Positions 19,246 to 27,252 of a stretch of 64,000 nucleotides of DNA are shown here, in pieces (the stretch's first letter is position 1; every line of letters begins with the position of its first letter). Source of the DNA: Thermoleophilaceae bacterium (GTDB taxonomy: Bacteria; Actinomycetota; Thermoleophilia; Solirubrobacterales; Thermoleophilaceae); contig JAUJNF010000004.1 of the NCBI GenBank assembly GCA_030446485.1, positions 1 through 64,000 on the forward strand, given 5' to 3'. Position numbers and translations under genes: made by a program. The notes beneath the pieces were generated by a model. That model saw only the letters and a list, made by a program, of their open reading frames with translations, was not told the DNA's origin and searched no databases.

Positions 19246-20640
19246 ATGGAGCCGCTGCTCGGACAGCCCCTTGCGCCGGAGGGCATCGACGGCTACCACG
19301 GGCCGCACCCCGTGGGCCGCTACGCCGCCGCGCTGCGCGAGAAGCTGCGCACGTTCGCCGGCGTCTGCCTTATCGGTGAGGTGTCGGGGGCGCGGCTCGG
19401 TCGCGGCCCGAACGTGTACTTCGAGCTGCGGGACCCCGACGGCGCGGTGCCGTGCGCCATGTGGCGCGACGAGTTCGACCGGCTCGGGCTGCGTGCGGAC
19501 GACTTCCGCGACGGCATCGAGGTGGTGGCGGCCGGGAGCTGCGATTACTACGTCGGTGGGCCCAGCGCCTCGCCCCGCTTCACGTTCAGGGTGCGCGACC
19601 TGCGCCTGGCGGGCGAGGGCGATCTGCTCGCCCGGCTCGACCGCCTGCGCCGCCAGCTCGCGGCCGAGGGCCTGTTCGAGCCGCAGAAGCGCCTCCGCCT
19701 GCCCGCGCTGCCGCGCACGATCGGCGTGGTCACCGCCGAGGGCAGCGCCGCCCGCCGCGACTTCCTGGCGGGCCTCGCCCGGCGCTCCTGGCAGGGGACG
19801 ATCGTGTGGGCGTACGCCCCCGTTCAGGACCGGCGGGCGGCCCCGGCGATCGGGGCGGCCATCCGCGAGCTCGCGGCCCTCGGGGACGTCGAGGCCATCG
19901 TGGTCACCCGGGGCGGCGGGAGCATCGCCGACCTGTGGGCGTTCTGCGACGAGACGCTCTGCCGCACGGTTGCCCTCCTGCCCGTGCCGGTGATCAGCGC
20001 CGTCGGACACGAGGTGGACAGGACGCTGATCGACGACGTCGCCTGCGTCTGCTGCTCGACCCCGACGCACGCCGCCGAGGCGGCGGTGGGCATCGATTGC
20101 GCCCATGCCCTCGCGCGGGTCACCGCCGTGGCCACGCGGATGGATGCGGCGGCGCGGGCGGCGCTCGTGGCCCGCGCGCGCACGCTGGCCGCCCACTCGA
20201 GGGCTCCGCGCGAGCACGTGGCCGGGCACCGGCGCGACCTTCACCAGCAGACCCGCGAGCTCCGGGCCGCCACTCGCCGGGGGATCGCGAGCCGCGCCGA
20301 TTCCCAGCGGCGCATCGGCAGCACGGTGATCTCGCGCAAGCTCGAGGCCGCCCGCGCCGACGCGGACGCGCGGCGTGCGGCGCTGCGGGCCCTCGCCGGC
20401 CGGCTGGAGCGCGCGGGGGAGTTGGGCGCCGAGAGCCGGGCGAAGGCACTGCGCGCTCAGGGCGCGGCTCTCGAGGCGCACGATCCGGAGCGCGCGCTCG
20501 AGCGCGGCTACGCCCTCGCCCTGGATACCGGCGGCGAGCCGCTGGCCGGGGCCGCGGCGGTGCGCGAGGCGGGCGACTTCGAGCTGCGCATGGCCGGGGG
20601 CAGCGTGCCGGCGCGAGTGCGGGAGGAGAGCGAGCCATGA
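19246..20640 (+). CDS. xseA: exodeoxyribonuclease VII large subunit
   Basis: The 464-residue large subunit of exonuclease VII, which degrades single-stranded DNA. An N-terminal OB-fold (GEVSGARLGRGPNVYFELRD, then VPCAMWRDEF) is followed by the catalytic region (TIGVVTAEGSAARRDFL, VVTRGGGSIADLWAF, ISAVGHEVDRTLIDDVA). After that comes a long Arg/Ala-rich coiled coil that binds XseB. CSTPTHAAE corresponds to the conserved TPT-AAE segment. The stop overlaps the xseB start (ATGA). Confidence 0.95.
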   Translation: MEPLLGQPLAPEGIDGYHGPHPVGRYAAALREKLRTFAGVCLIGEVSGARLGRGPNVYFELRDPDGAVPCAMWRDEFDRLGLRADDFRDGIEVVAAGSCDYYVGGPSASPRFTFRVRDLRLAGEGDLLARLDRLRRQLAAEGLFEPQKRLRLPALPRTIGVVTAEGSAARRDFLAGLARRSWQGTIVWAYAPVQDRRAAPAIGAAIRELAALGDVEAIVVTRGGGSIADLWAFCDETLCRTVALLPVPVISAVGHEVDRTLIDDVACVCCSTPTHAAEAAVGIDCAHALARVTAVATRMDAAARAALVARARTLAAHSRAPREHVAGHRRDLHQQTRELRAATRRGIASRADSQRRIGSTVISRKLEAARADADARRAALRALAGRLERAGELGAESRAKALRAQGAALEAHDPERALERGYALALDTGGEPLAGAAAVREAGDFELRMAGGSVPARVREESEP

Positions 20641-20870
20641 GCGCTCGCCCGGCCACCTACGAGTCGGCCGTGGGGCGGCTCGAGGAGATCATCGCCCGGC
20701 TCGACTCGGGGCAGGCGGGCCTGCGCGAGACGCTGGAGCTCTGCCGGGAGGGAAAGACGCTCATCGAGTACGCGGCCGGCGAGCTAGAGGCCGTCGGGCA
20801 GGGGCTCGAGGAGCTGCGGCTCGACGAGCTGATCGCTCGTCTGGAGGCGCAGGGCCCGACCACGGAGTGA
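20637..20870 (+). CDS. xseB: exodeoxyribonuclease VII small subunit
   Basis: A 77-residue helical hairpin protein: YESAVGRLEEIIARLDSG, then LRETLELCREGKTLIEY is the family pattern. Several copies wrap the XseA coiled coil. The ATG overlaps the xseA stop, giving a coupled pair. Confidence 0.95.
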   Translation: MSARPATYESAVGRLEEIIARLDSGQAGLRETLELCREGKTLIEYAAGELEAVGQGLEELRLDELIARLEAQGPTTE

Positions 20871-20999
20871 CCCGGTCGCGAGGCTGCGGCGGCCCGGGGA
20901 CCGCGCCGACCCGCGAGCGGTCGCCGCGGCGCGGTCGTTCCGTCGGCGCCGACCCGTACCGTCAGGTTCGTTCCGTAGCCCACCAAGGAGCGTCACCGC

Positions 21000-21455
21000 A
21001 TGCCCCTCTGCTTCATCGAGCCTCAGGAAGCCATCCGCGTAATGGCGGACTCGCTCGGCCGTGAGGCGCGTCGCCAGCTCCTGGGGGAGGTCGTGCACGC
21101 CTGGGTCGATGAGATCCCGGAGGACGAGCTCGAGGTCCACTACGCCAAGGCGGTCGAGGACCTCGACGATGACGACCTTTCGATGCTCGCCGCGTGGCAC
21201 GCGTCGCTCGACGTCGGGCGCCCCATCGCCAACAAGGAGTACCTCCTGCGCGCGTTCCCGAGCCTCGGGGAGCTGCGTCGCGAGGCGCTCAAGATCGCGG
21301 CCGGCTTCCGCGGCGAGGAGGCCTTCGACGCCGGCGTGAGCGAGGAGCAGGCGCTCGACACGGTGCTGCCGTGGCTGTCGCACGAGCGGATGTCGCAGCT
21401 GGCTCGGGAGGCGGTTGAGCTGTACTGCTGGGACCGCCTCGGCACCCCCAATTAG
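21000..21455 (+). CDS. conserved hypothetical acidic protein
   Basis: A 151-residue soluble, acidic, probably all-helical protein that I cannot assign. ATG 21000 is well supported by AAGGAG 13 bases upstream. The sequence (EPQEAIRVMADSLGREARRQ, AVEDLDDDDLSMLAAWH) has no catalytic motif, signal or membrane segment. It is transcribed after xseAB with a 129-base gap, so probably from its own promoter. Its stop codon lies in the 5' arm of the structured element at 21452-21554. Confidence 0.75.
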   Translation: MPLCFIEPQEAIRVMADSLGREARRQLLGEVVHAWVDEIPEDELEVHYAKAVEDLDDDDLSMLAAWHASLDVGRPIANKEYLLRAFPSLGELRREALKIAAGFRGEEAFDAGVSEEQALDTVLPWLSHERMSQLAREAVELYCWDRLGTPN

Positions 21456-21554
21456 GGCTCCCATAAGCTTCGCTATACGCGGTCATCGGGGTTCGCCTTA
21501 CGAAGTAAGGCTTCACCCCTGCTCCCACGTCTAGCTCGCTTCTGGGAGCCCTAA
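21452..21554 (+). ncRNA. structured element E1 (covarying partner of E2 at 43777)
   Basis: A 103-base imperfect hairpin. The outer arms TTAGGGCTCCCA and TGGGAGCCCTAA pair over 12 bp. Inside, GCTA/TAGC, a T-C mismatch, then ACG/CGT pair. A conserved asymmetric internal loop (GGTCATCGG on the 5' side, CCTGCT on the 3' side) leads to an apical stem (GCCTTAC-GAA-GTAAGGC). The 5' arm begins in the stop codon of the preceding gene. The element has the same length and box order as E2, with different stem sequences that keep pairing. Strand is assumed from the flanking genes. It is not a family I know. Confidence 0.6.
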
Positions 21555-21559
21555 GGCCG

Positions 21560-22411
21560 TTGCCAGGGTTCGCCGGGTGGCGGTCCGCGGCGGCGGGTGC
21601 CGGGATCGTCGTGGTGCTCGGGGCGGGTTGTGGCGGGGGCGACGAACCGTCCGCGCCTCCTCGATCCGGGGAGCCCACTCGGCCGAGTGGTCCGCCGAGC
21701 GTGGCTCCGCTGCCATCACGGCCCCGGGACGAACGCCCCCGCACCTCGCCGCCCGCACGCGCGCCCGCCCTCGCCTTTCCCGGGCCGCGCCGGGCCCGGG
21801 CTACCACGGTGGTCGAGGTCACCGACGGCGACACCCTCGTGCTTGCCGGTGTGGGCCCGACGCGGCTGATCGGCGTTGACACTCCGGAGGTGTTCGGGGG
21901 CGCCGAGTGCTTCGGGCGGGAGGCGTCGGAGTTCGCCGGGGCGGCCCTCCCGCCCGGCCGCCGCCTTCTGTACCGCCTGGGCACGGAGTCGCGCGACCGC
22001 TACGGGCGCGCGCTGGCCTACGTCTGGCTCGGCGACGGACGCCTCTTCAACGGCCTGCTCGTGGAGCGGGGCTTCGCGGTGCCGCTCACGATCGCCCCGA
22101 ACGACGAGCTGGCGGGGCGCTTCCGCGCGGCCGCCCGGCGGGCGCGGGCCCGGTCTGACGGGCTCTGGAGCCCGGGCGCCTGCGCCGGTGACCCCAATCG
22201 GCTTCTCGGCGGACCCTCGCCGTCGCCCGCGCCGGACGGAGCGCGATCGTCTTTCAGGCGCCGGCGCGCGTCGCCCGACCGCGACTGCGGGGACTTCGAT
22301 TCCGCCCCGGAGGCCCAGCGCTACTTCGACCGGGCGGGTGGCGGCCCCGGCCGCGACGTCGACCACCTCGACGCCGACGGCGACGGGCGGGTATGCGAGT
22401 CGCTGCGGTAG
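21560..22411 (+). CDS. thermonuclease-like lipoprotein with excalibur domain
   Basis: A 283-residue predicted lipoprotein (signal AAAGAGIVVVLGAGC, lipobox Cys about 24) with a Pro-rich linker. A staphylococcal-nuclease-like domain follows (VVEVTDGDTLVL, RLIGVDTPEVFG, RDRYGRALAYVWL). The C-terminus is an excalibur-type calcium-binding motif (DRDCGDF ... DHLDADGDGRVCESL). It probably degrades nucleic acids at the cell surface. The only plausible start is TTG 21560, five bases after structured element E1. Confidence 0.85.
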   Translation: MPGFAGWRSAAAGAGIVVVLGAGCGGGDEPSAPPRSGEPTRPSGPPSVAPLPSRPRDERPRTSPPARAPALAFPGPRRARATTVVEVTDGDTLVLAGVGPTRLIGVDTPEVFGGAECFGREASEFAGAALPPGRRLLYRLGTESRDRYGRALAYVWLGDGRLFNGLLVERGFAVPLTIAPNDELAGRFRAAARRARARSDGLWSPGACAGDPNRLLGGPSPSPAPDGARSSFRRRRASPDRDCGDFDSAPEAQRYFDRAGGGPGRDVDHLDADGDGRVCESLR

Positions 22412-22424
22412 CGCCTCCGACGCC

Positions 22425-23069
22425 TCAGCCCAGCACCGCCTCCATCTCCGCGATCGCCTGCTCGTTGTCCACGAAGCGGACCGCGCGCATCCCGAGCTCG
22501 CGCGCGGCGTCGCAGTTCACGTCGAGGTCGTCGAGGAACAGGCACTCCCCGGGCCCCAGTCCCTCGCCCAGACGCTCGAGCGTCAGCCGGTAGATCGCCG
22601 GATCCGGCTTTCTCATGCCGACGAACGCCGAGTCCACCACGAGCTCGAAGATGTCGTCGAGGTCCGGGAGCTTGGCCCGCCACAGCGGCTCCCACTCGCG
22701 CACGTTGTTGGTGAGCATCGCCACCCTGAGGCCACGCGCGCGGATACCTCGCAGGTAGTCCACCATCGGCTCGTTGGCGTGCAGGTTGGCGAAGTAGGTG
22801 TCGCGGAGGCCCGCGAGGCCGACGCCGTCGCCGAGCTCCGCCTCGAGCCGGCGCTGGAACTCGCGCTCGCTGATCGTGCCCTTCTCGAGCTCAAACAGGG
22901 GATGTTCACCGCCCGAGCGCTCGGTGGCGGCCGCCATCGCCCGGCCAAGCTCTCCGGGGCCGATGCCGGACGCCTCGTGGTAGGCGGTGAAGGCCTCGAC
23001 GAGCGGGACGGTGAGCACGCCCCCGAAGTCGGAGATCACCGCCCGCACCGGCTGGCCGGCGGGCGTCAC
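22425..23069 (-). CDS. HAD-superfamily hydrolase
   Basis: A 214-residue haloacid-dehalogenase-like phosphatase. Motif I is SDFGGVLT, where the second catalytic Asp is replaced by Gly, as in epoxide hydrolase N-domain-like and some HAD-IA members. Motif II is MLTNN, motif III Lys is in MRKPDPAIY, and motif IV is FLDDLDVN. Substrate unknown. The start overlaps the end of the upstream gene by 4 bases. Confidence 0.88.
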   Translation of the reverse strand: MTPAGQPVRAVISDFGGVLTVPLVEAFTAYHEASGIGPGELGRAMAAATERSGGEHPLFELEKGTISEREFQRRLEAELGDGVGLAGLRDTYFANLHANEPMVDYLRGIRARGLRVAMLTNNVREWEPLWRAKLPDLDDIFELVVDSAFVGMRKPDPAIYRLTLERLGEGLGPGECLFLDDLDVNCDAARELGMRAVRFVDNEQAIAEMEAVLG

Positions 23070-23770
23070 GCGGCGGCGGCCTCGGCCCGCACGCTCAGCT
23101 CATAGGAGCCGGCTCCCTGGCGGCCCTCCATCCGGTACTCGAAGGCGGCGGCGTTCACCGACAAGCCCTCGAGCTCGAGCGTGGTCCCGGCCACCGCGCG
23201 ACCGGACGCGCGCATCGGGAACTCGTCACCGGGAAGCCACAGCTCGAGGCCCACCGTGCGCTGGCGGCCGTCGCCGTCGTACACCGTCGACAGGCGTGCG
23301 TCCTCGACCGCCCGGGCCTCGCCCGCGACCAGCACCACCGCCGTCACGAGCTCCGCCCCGTGTCCCGCAGCTCCCCGCGGCCGGCGGGCCACGGCGAACA
23401 CGGCGTGCCCCTCGTCGAACACCGCCTCTACGGTGCGCAGGACGTCCAGCTCCGCCCACGCCGGCGCGCTCGCCACCTCGGTGGTCGTGCCGAGGCACTC
23501 GACGGACCGCCCGTCCACCGTCCCCTGAACGCGGCACAGCGCCACCCGCGAGCCGCCCAGCCGCATCCCCTCGGTGACCGGTGTGAACTCGAGCTCCAGG
23601 CGATCGCCGAGGGTGCCGCGATGCCCGCCGCCGGTCGGCGTGACGACGGGTGCCTCGTCGAGCGCCAGCGAGGCGCCGCCTTCGAACAGCAGCGTGAGCC
23701 CGGCCCGCCAGACGCCGTGGATGCCGCGCTCAGGATCGAAGAAGGAGAATGCCGCGGGCGGGTCGCTCAC
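23066..23770 (-). CDS. conserved hypothetical beta-rich protein
   Basis: A 234-residue soluble protein with many short alternating hydrophobic stretches, predicted mostly beta. It opens AAFSFFDPERGIHGVWRAGL and ends RQGAGSYELSVRAE. No catalytic motif or signal peptide is seen, and I do not recognise the family. It overlaps both neighbours (HAD hydrolase and FxsA) by 4 bases, so the three genes form a coupled set. Confidence 0.75.
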   Translation of the reverse strand: MSDPPAAFSFFDPERGIHGVWRAGLTLLFEGGASLALDEAPVVTPTGGGHRGTLGDRLELEFTPVTEGMRLGGSRVALCRVQGTVDGRSVECLGTTTEVASAPAWAELDVLRTVEAVFDEGHAVFAVARRPRGAAGHGAELVTAVVLVAGEARAVEDARLSTVYDGDGRQRTVGLELWLPGDEFPMRASGRAVAGTTLELEGLSVNAAAFEYRMEGRQGAGSYELSVRAEAAAA

Positions 23771-24261
23771 CGCTCGAGGCGCGGAAGCGGTGGCTCGGTG
23801 GAAGGCCTCGGCGCCTCGGTGGCCGAGCCCTCGACGTCGTAGGCCCGGGACGCGCGGCCACCGCCGGCCCGGCCGCGGCTCGCGAGGCCCACCACCACAC
23901 GCCGGGCCAGCACCCGTCCCACCAGCCGGCGCGCCACCGCGCGGGTGGGCGGCACGAGCAGCAGGAGCCCGACGATGTCGGTGAGGAAGCCCGGCGTGAG
24001 CAACAGGGCTCCGCCGAAGATCACGAGCGCGCCGTCGAGGACCTCCCGGTGGGGCACCCGCCCCGTGGTCGTGGCCTGCGTGAAGCGCCGCCAGACCGCG
24101 CGGCCCTGGGAGCGCAGCAGCAGCGACCCGATTATCGAGTCGAGCACCAGCAGCAGCAGGGTCCAGCCGATGCCGATCGCGTCACCCACCACCGCGAAGA
24201 TCACGTACAGCTCCGCGATGGGCACGGCGATGAACAGCAGCACCAGGATCAGGAGGGGCAC
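23767..24261 (-). CDS. FxsA-family membrane protein
   Basis: About 164 residues from GTG 24261. The pattern VPLLILVLLFIAVPIAELYVIF, then a short loop and a second helix, LLLRSQGRAVWRR, and GALLLTPGFLTDIVGLLLLVPP is the FxsA signature. In E. coli overexpressed FxsA relieves phage T7 exclusion by F plasmid; its normal role is unclear. The C-terminus is an Arg/Gly-rich cytoplasmic tail. A longer in-frame extension upstream overlaps the divergent MIP18 gene and is not protein-like. Confidence 0.88.
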   Translation of the reverse strand: MPLLILVLLFIAVPIAELYVIFAVVGDAIGIGWTLLLLVLDSIIGSLLLRSQGRAVWRRFTQATTTGRVPHREVLDGALVIFGGALLLTPGFLTDIVGLLLLVPPTRAVARRLVGRVLARRVVVGLASRGRAGGGRASRAYDVEGSATEAPRPSTEPPLPRLER

Positions 24262-24285
24262 CCGGCTGAGGCTACTATCGATCTC

Positions 24286-24582
24286 ATGCCGACCGTCGAC
24301 GAGGTCACCGAAGCGCTCACCAACGTCATCGACCCCGAGCTGGGACTCGACTTCGTGGATCTGGGCCTCGTGTACGAGGTCGAGGTCGAGGAGGAGGAGG
24401 TCTACATCACCTTCACGCTCACGTCGCCCGGCTGCCCCATCGGCCCGCAGGTCTCCGATCAGATGAAGGAGTACGTCGGCGAGCTCGAGGGAGTGGCGAA
24501 GGTGCACCCCAAGATGGTCTTCACCCCGGCCTGGACGCCCGAGCTGATGAGCGAGGACGCCAAGTTCGCCCTGGGCTACTAG
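24286..24582 (+). CDS. MIP18/PaaD-like (DUF59) metal-sulfur assembly protein
   Basis: A 98-residue DUF59 protein: VTEALTNVIDPELGLDFVDLGLVYEVEVEEEE, shown in part here by its IDPELGLDFVDLGLVYEV core, and the conserved Cys in SPGCPIGPQV. Relatives include SufT and PaaD, which help load Fe-S clusters. It is separate from the SUF genes at 33496-41601 but could serve the same process. ATG 24286, divergent from fxsA by 24 bases. Confidence 0.88.
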   Translation: MPTVDEVTEALTNVIDPELGLDFVDLGLVYEVEVEEEEVYITFTLTSPGCPIGPQVSDQMKEYVGELEGVAKVHPKMVFTPAWTPELMSEDAKFALGY

Positions 24583-24627
24583 CCCGCGGGCGAGGTAGCG
24601 CGTCCGGCCACTGAGCGCGGTTCACCG

Positions 24628-26193
24628 CTAGCCGCGCGAGCTTGTGCGGCGCTTGCCCTTGCCCTTCGGACGGCCGGACGAGCCGTTGGCCGCGGCGCCG
24701 TTGGCGCGCGCGGAGCCGTTGCCCGAACGCCGCGCCGCGCGCTTGCCGCCGCGCGCCCCGTCGCCCCTCTCGGGCGCCGCCCGCCGCGCCCGCTTCGGCT
24801 TGCCTGCGGCCTCGAGCAGCTCCGCCAGCGAGTCCTCGAGGAACTCGGCGAAGTCGTCGACGTCCGGCATCGCGTCGTAGTCGGCCAGGAGACCGAAGGT
24901 GATGTTGCCGTTGTAGCTCATGATCGCGATCGCGAGCGCGTGGTTCTCGGGCAGGAAGGCGATGGGCGCCATCTCGAGCATCTGGCGCCCGTGCATGTAG
25001 AGCGGGAACTGCGGGCCGGGCACATTGGTCACGATCAGGTTGAACAGGCGTGTCGAGAAGTTAATGCGCGTGGCCTGGGCGAGGATCGTCGGCGGCGCGA
25101 AGCCCTCGATCCCGGCGATCACCTCGGCGCCGAGGGCCTGCTTGGACTCCTTCAGGCCCTTCATCGCCTCGCTCGCGATGCGGAGGCGCTCGACCGGGTG
25201 GTCCACGTACACGGGCAGCGGCCCGCGCATGGCGGCGATCTGGTTGCCGAGCGCCCCGTGCCCCGTGTCGGCGCGTACCGACACGGGCACCAGCGCGCGC
25301 AGCTCGAGCCCCTCGGGGCGCACGCCCCGTGACTGCAGCCAGCGTCGCAGTCCGCCGGACACGACGGTGAGCACGACATCGTTGACGGTGCCGCCGAACT
25401 CATCCTTCACGAGCTTGAAGTCCGAGAGGCGGCTCCCCACCCAGCGCACGGTGCGGTGCGGTCCGATCGGCACGTTCAGCGGCGTCTCGGGCGCCGGGTT
25501 GAGCCCCGCCCACACCAGCTCACCGAGCCCCTGTGCGGCCTCGAAGGCGCCCGCGGCGGTGCCGCTCGGGTCCTGGAGCGCGCGGGCCGCGCGGGAGGCG
25601 ACGCCCACGGGCGTCTTCACGAGGTCCTTGAGGCCCTCGAGCGCGAGCTGCGCCTGGCCCGGCTCCGGGTGCGGGTGCCACGGCTTGTCGGGAGGCGGTA
25701 TCTCGGTCGGCTCGGGGGAGAGATCGAACAGCACGGTGGCTATGTCGACGCCCGAGATGCCGTCGATCAGCGCATGGTGGCTCTTGCTGAGGAGCGCGAA
25801 GCGGTTCTGGGTCAGCCCCTCCACGACCCATATCTCCCAGAGCGGCTTGGACCGGTCGAGCCGCTGGGAGAAGACGCGGCCGATCAGCTGGCGCAGCTGG
25901 TCGTCGCTGCCGGGCGACGGCAGCGCGGCATGGCGCACGTGGTACTCGAGGTTGAAGCGCGAGTCGTCGACCCAGAACGGCCGGCCGGCGTCCATGCGCG
26001 GGAAGGAGAGCTTCTGGCGGTAGCGCGGGACCAGGTGGAGCCGCGACTCGATGCCCTCGAGCACCTGCTCTCGCGTCGGCGGCGGCCCCTCGAAGATCAT
26101 CAGCCCGCCGATGTGCATGTGCGAGGCCTGGTGCTCCTGGTGGAGGAACGACGCGTCGATCGCGGAGAGTCGATCCAGGTGCTCGGTGGCCAC
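24628..26193 (-). CDS. wax ester synthase/diacylglycerol acyltransferase
   Basis: A 521-residue WS/DGAT enzyme that transfers fatty acyl groups from acyl-CoA to diacylglycerol or fatty alcohols for storage-lipid synthesis. The catalytic motif HHALIDG (His139, His140, Asp144) is intact, and LSAIDASFLHQE at the N-terminus and VTNVPGPQFPLYMHG near the C-terminal third are family hallmarks. The last 60 residues are a Lys/Arg/Ala/Gly-rich tail beyond the normal domain. It is monocistronic and divergent from the M28 peptidase. Confidence 0.94.
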   Translation of the reverse strand: MATEHLDRLSAIDASFLHQEHQASHMHIGGLMIFEGPPPTREQVLEGIESRLHLVPRYRQKLSFPRMDAGRPFWVDDSRFNLEYHVRHAALPSPGSDDQLRQLIGRVFSQRLDRSKPLWEIWVVEGLTQNRFALLSKSHHALIDGISGVDIATVLFDLSPEPTEIPPPDKPWHPHPEPGQAQLALEGLKDLVKTPVGVASRAARALQDPSGTAAGAFEAAQGLGELVWAGLNPAPETPLNVPIGPHRTVRWVGSRLSDFKLVKDEFGGTVNDVVLTVVSGGLRRWLQSRGVRPEGLELRALVPVSVRADTGHGALGNQIAAMRGPLPVYVDHPVERLRIASEAMKGLKESKQALGAEVIAGIEGFAPPTILAQATRINFSTRLFNLIVTNVPGPQFPLYMHGRQMLEMAPIAFLPENHALAIAIMSYNGNITFGLLADYDAMPDVDDFAEFLEDSLAELLEAAGKPKRARRAAPERGDGARGGKRAARRSGNGSARANGAAANGSSGRPKGKGKRRTSSRG

Positions 26194-26259
26194 GCCCGAA
26201 GACTAACCCTCCCGGTGCTCCGTGCGCCACCCCCAACCGCCACAATGTGCCAGATGACC

Positions 26260-26309
26260 GATTCCACGACCCCGCCCGCGCGGATGCCGCCTCATGCCGC
26301 CGTGGAATC
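26260..26309. promoter_or_regulatory. inverted repeat in leader of the M28 peptidase gene
   Basis: Nine-base arms GATTCCACG (26260-26268) and CGTGGAATC (26301-26309) pair perfectly across 32 bases, ending 9 bases before the chosen ATG at 26319. This could be an operator or a leader hairpin; nothing in the sequence decides between them. Confidence 0.4.
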
Positions 26310-26318
26310 AATCATCTG

Positions 26319-27248
26319 ATGCGTCTGCTCACCGTGGTCCTTCTCGTCCAGGTCGCCATCGGCATCGGCCTGGTGGCCGTCGTGCTCTCGGGCGACGTCC
26401 CGCTCGTCGGCAACCTCGGCATCGGGGAGTCTGCGGGCTCGGGCACCCCGGTCGAGGCGGCGGTGGCACGCGCGCCGGTCGACCGATTCGACGAGGCGCG
26501 CGCCTTCGGCTGGCTGCGCCGTCAGGTGGACATCGGCCCCCGTCCAGCCGGCAGTCCCGAGTCGCGCCGGCTGGCGCGCCTGCTGCGTGCCCGGCTGCCG
26601 GGCGGCCGCTTCCAGGCCGTGCCCGGGCGCCTGCGCAACGTGATCGGCCTGGTGCCGGGGCGCGACCCGGCGCGCACGGTGGTGGTGGGCGCCCACTACG
26701 ACACGAAGGACGAGCCCGGCTTCGTGGGGGCCAACGACGCCGCGTCCGGAACGGCGGTGGTCATGGAGCTCGCCCGCGCGATCAGGCCGCGCACGCTGGG
26801 CCCGACCGTCGTGTTCATCCTCTTCGACGGCGAGGAGAGCCCACGCGGCACCGCCGACGAGGACTTCGAGATGGCCGGGCTGCGGGGCAGCAGGATCGCG
26901 GCGCCGGCCTACCGCAACGCCGAGGCGATGGTCCTGCTCGACTTCGTGGGCAACCGCAACCTCTCGATCCCGCGCGAGCGCAACTCGGACCCGGCGCTCT
27001 GGTACCGGCTGCGGCAGGCCGCCGGCCGGGTGGGCGCCGGGCGCGTGTTCCCCCGGCGCGTCGACGCCCCGATCGCCGACGACCACCTGCCGTTCATCCG
27101 CGCCGGGGTGCCGTCGATCGACCTGATCGACACCAACTTCCTGCGCGGGCCGTGCTGGCACCGCCCCTGCGACGACCTCCGCGGCGTGTCGGCGCAGAGC
27201 CTCGACCTGAGCGGTGAGACCGTGTTCGAGCTGCTTCGTACACTGTGA
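26319..27248 (+). CDS. M28-family zinc peptidase
   Basis: About 309 residues. An N-terminal hydrophobic segment (RLLTVVLLVQVAIGIGLVAV) is a signal anchor. The body is an M28 aminopeptidase or glutaminyl-cyclase-like domain. Zinc ligands are visible in GAHYDTKDEPG (His, Asp), GANDAASG (Asp), FDGEES (Glu pair) and DDHLPFI (His). Two Cys near the end (GPCWHRPCDD) resemble the glutaminyl-cyclase/M28 C-terminal region. The frame is open back to 26247, but ATG 26319 puts the signal anchor first. Substrate unknown. Confidence 0.86.
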   Translation: MRLLTVVLLVQVAIGIGLVAVVLSGDVPLVGNLGIGESAGSGTPVEAAVARAPVDRFDEARAFGWLRRQVDIGPRPAGSPESRRLARLLRARLPGGRFQAVPGRLRNVIGLVPGRDPARTVVVGAHYDTKDEPGFVGANDAASGTAVVMELARAIRPRTLGPTVVFILFDGEESPRGTADEDFEMAGLRGSRIAAPAYRNAEAMVLLDFVGNRNLSIPRERNSDPALWYRLRQAAGRVGAGRVFPRRVDAPIADDHLPFIRAGVPSIDLIDTNFLRGPCWHRPCDDLRGVSAQSLDLSGETVFELLRTL

Positions 27249-27252
27249 ACAG

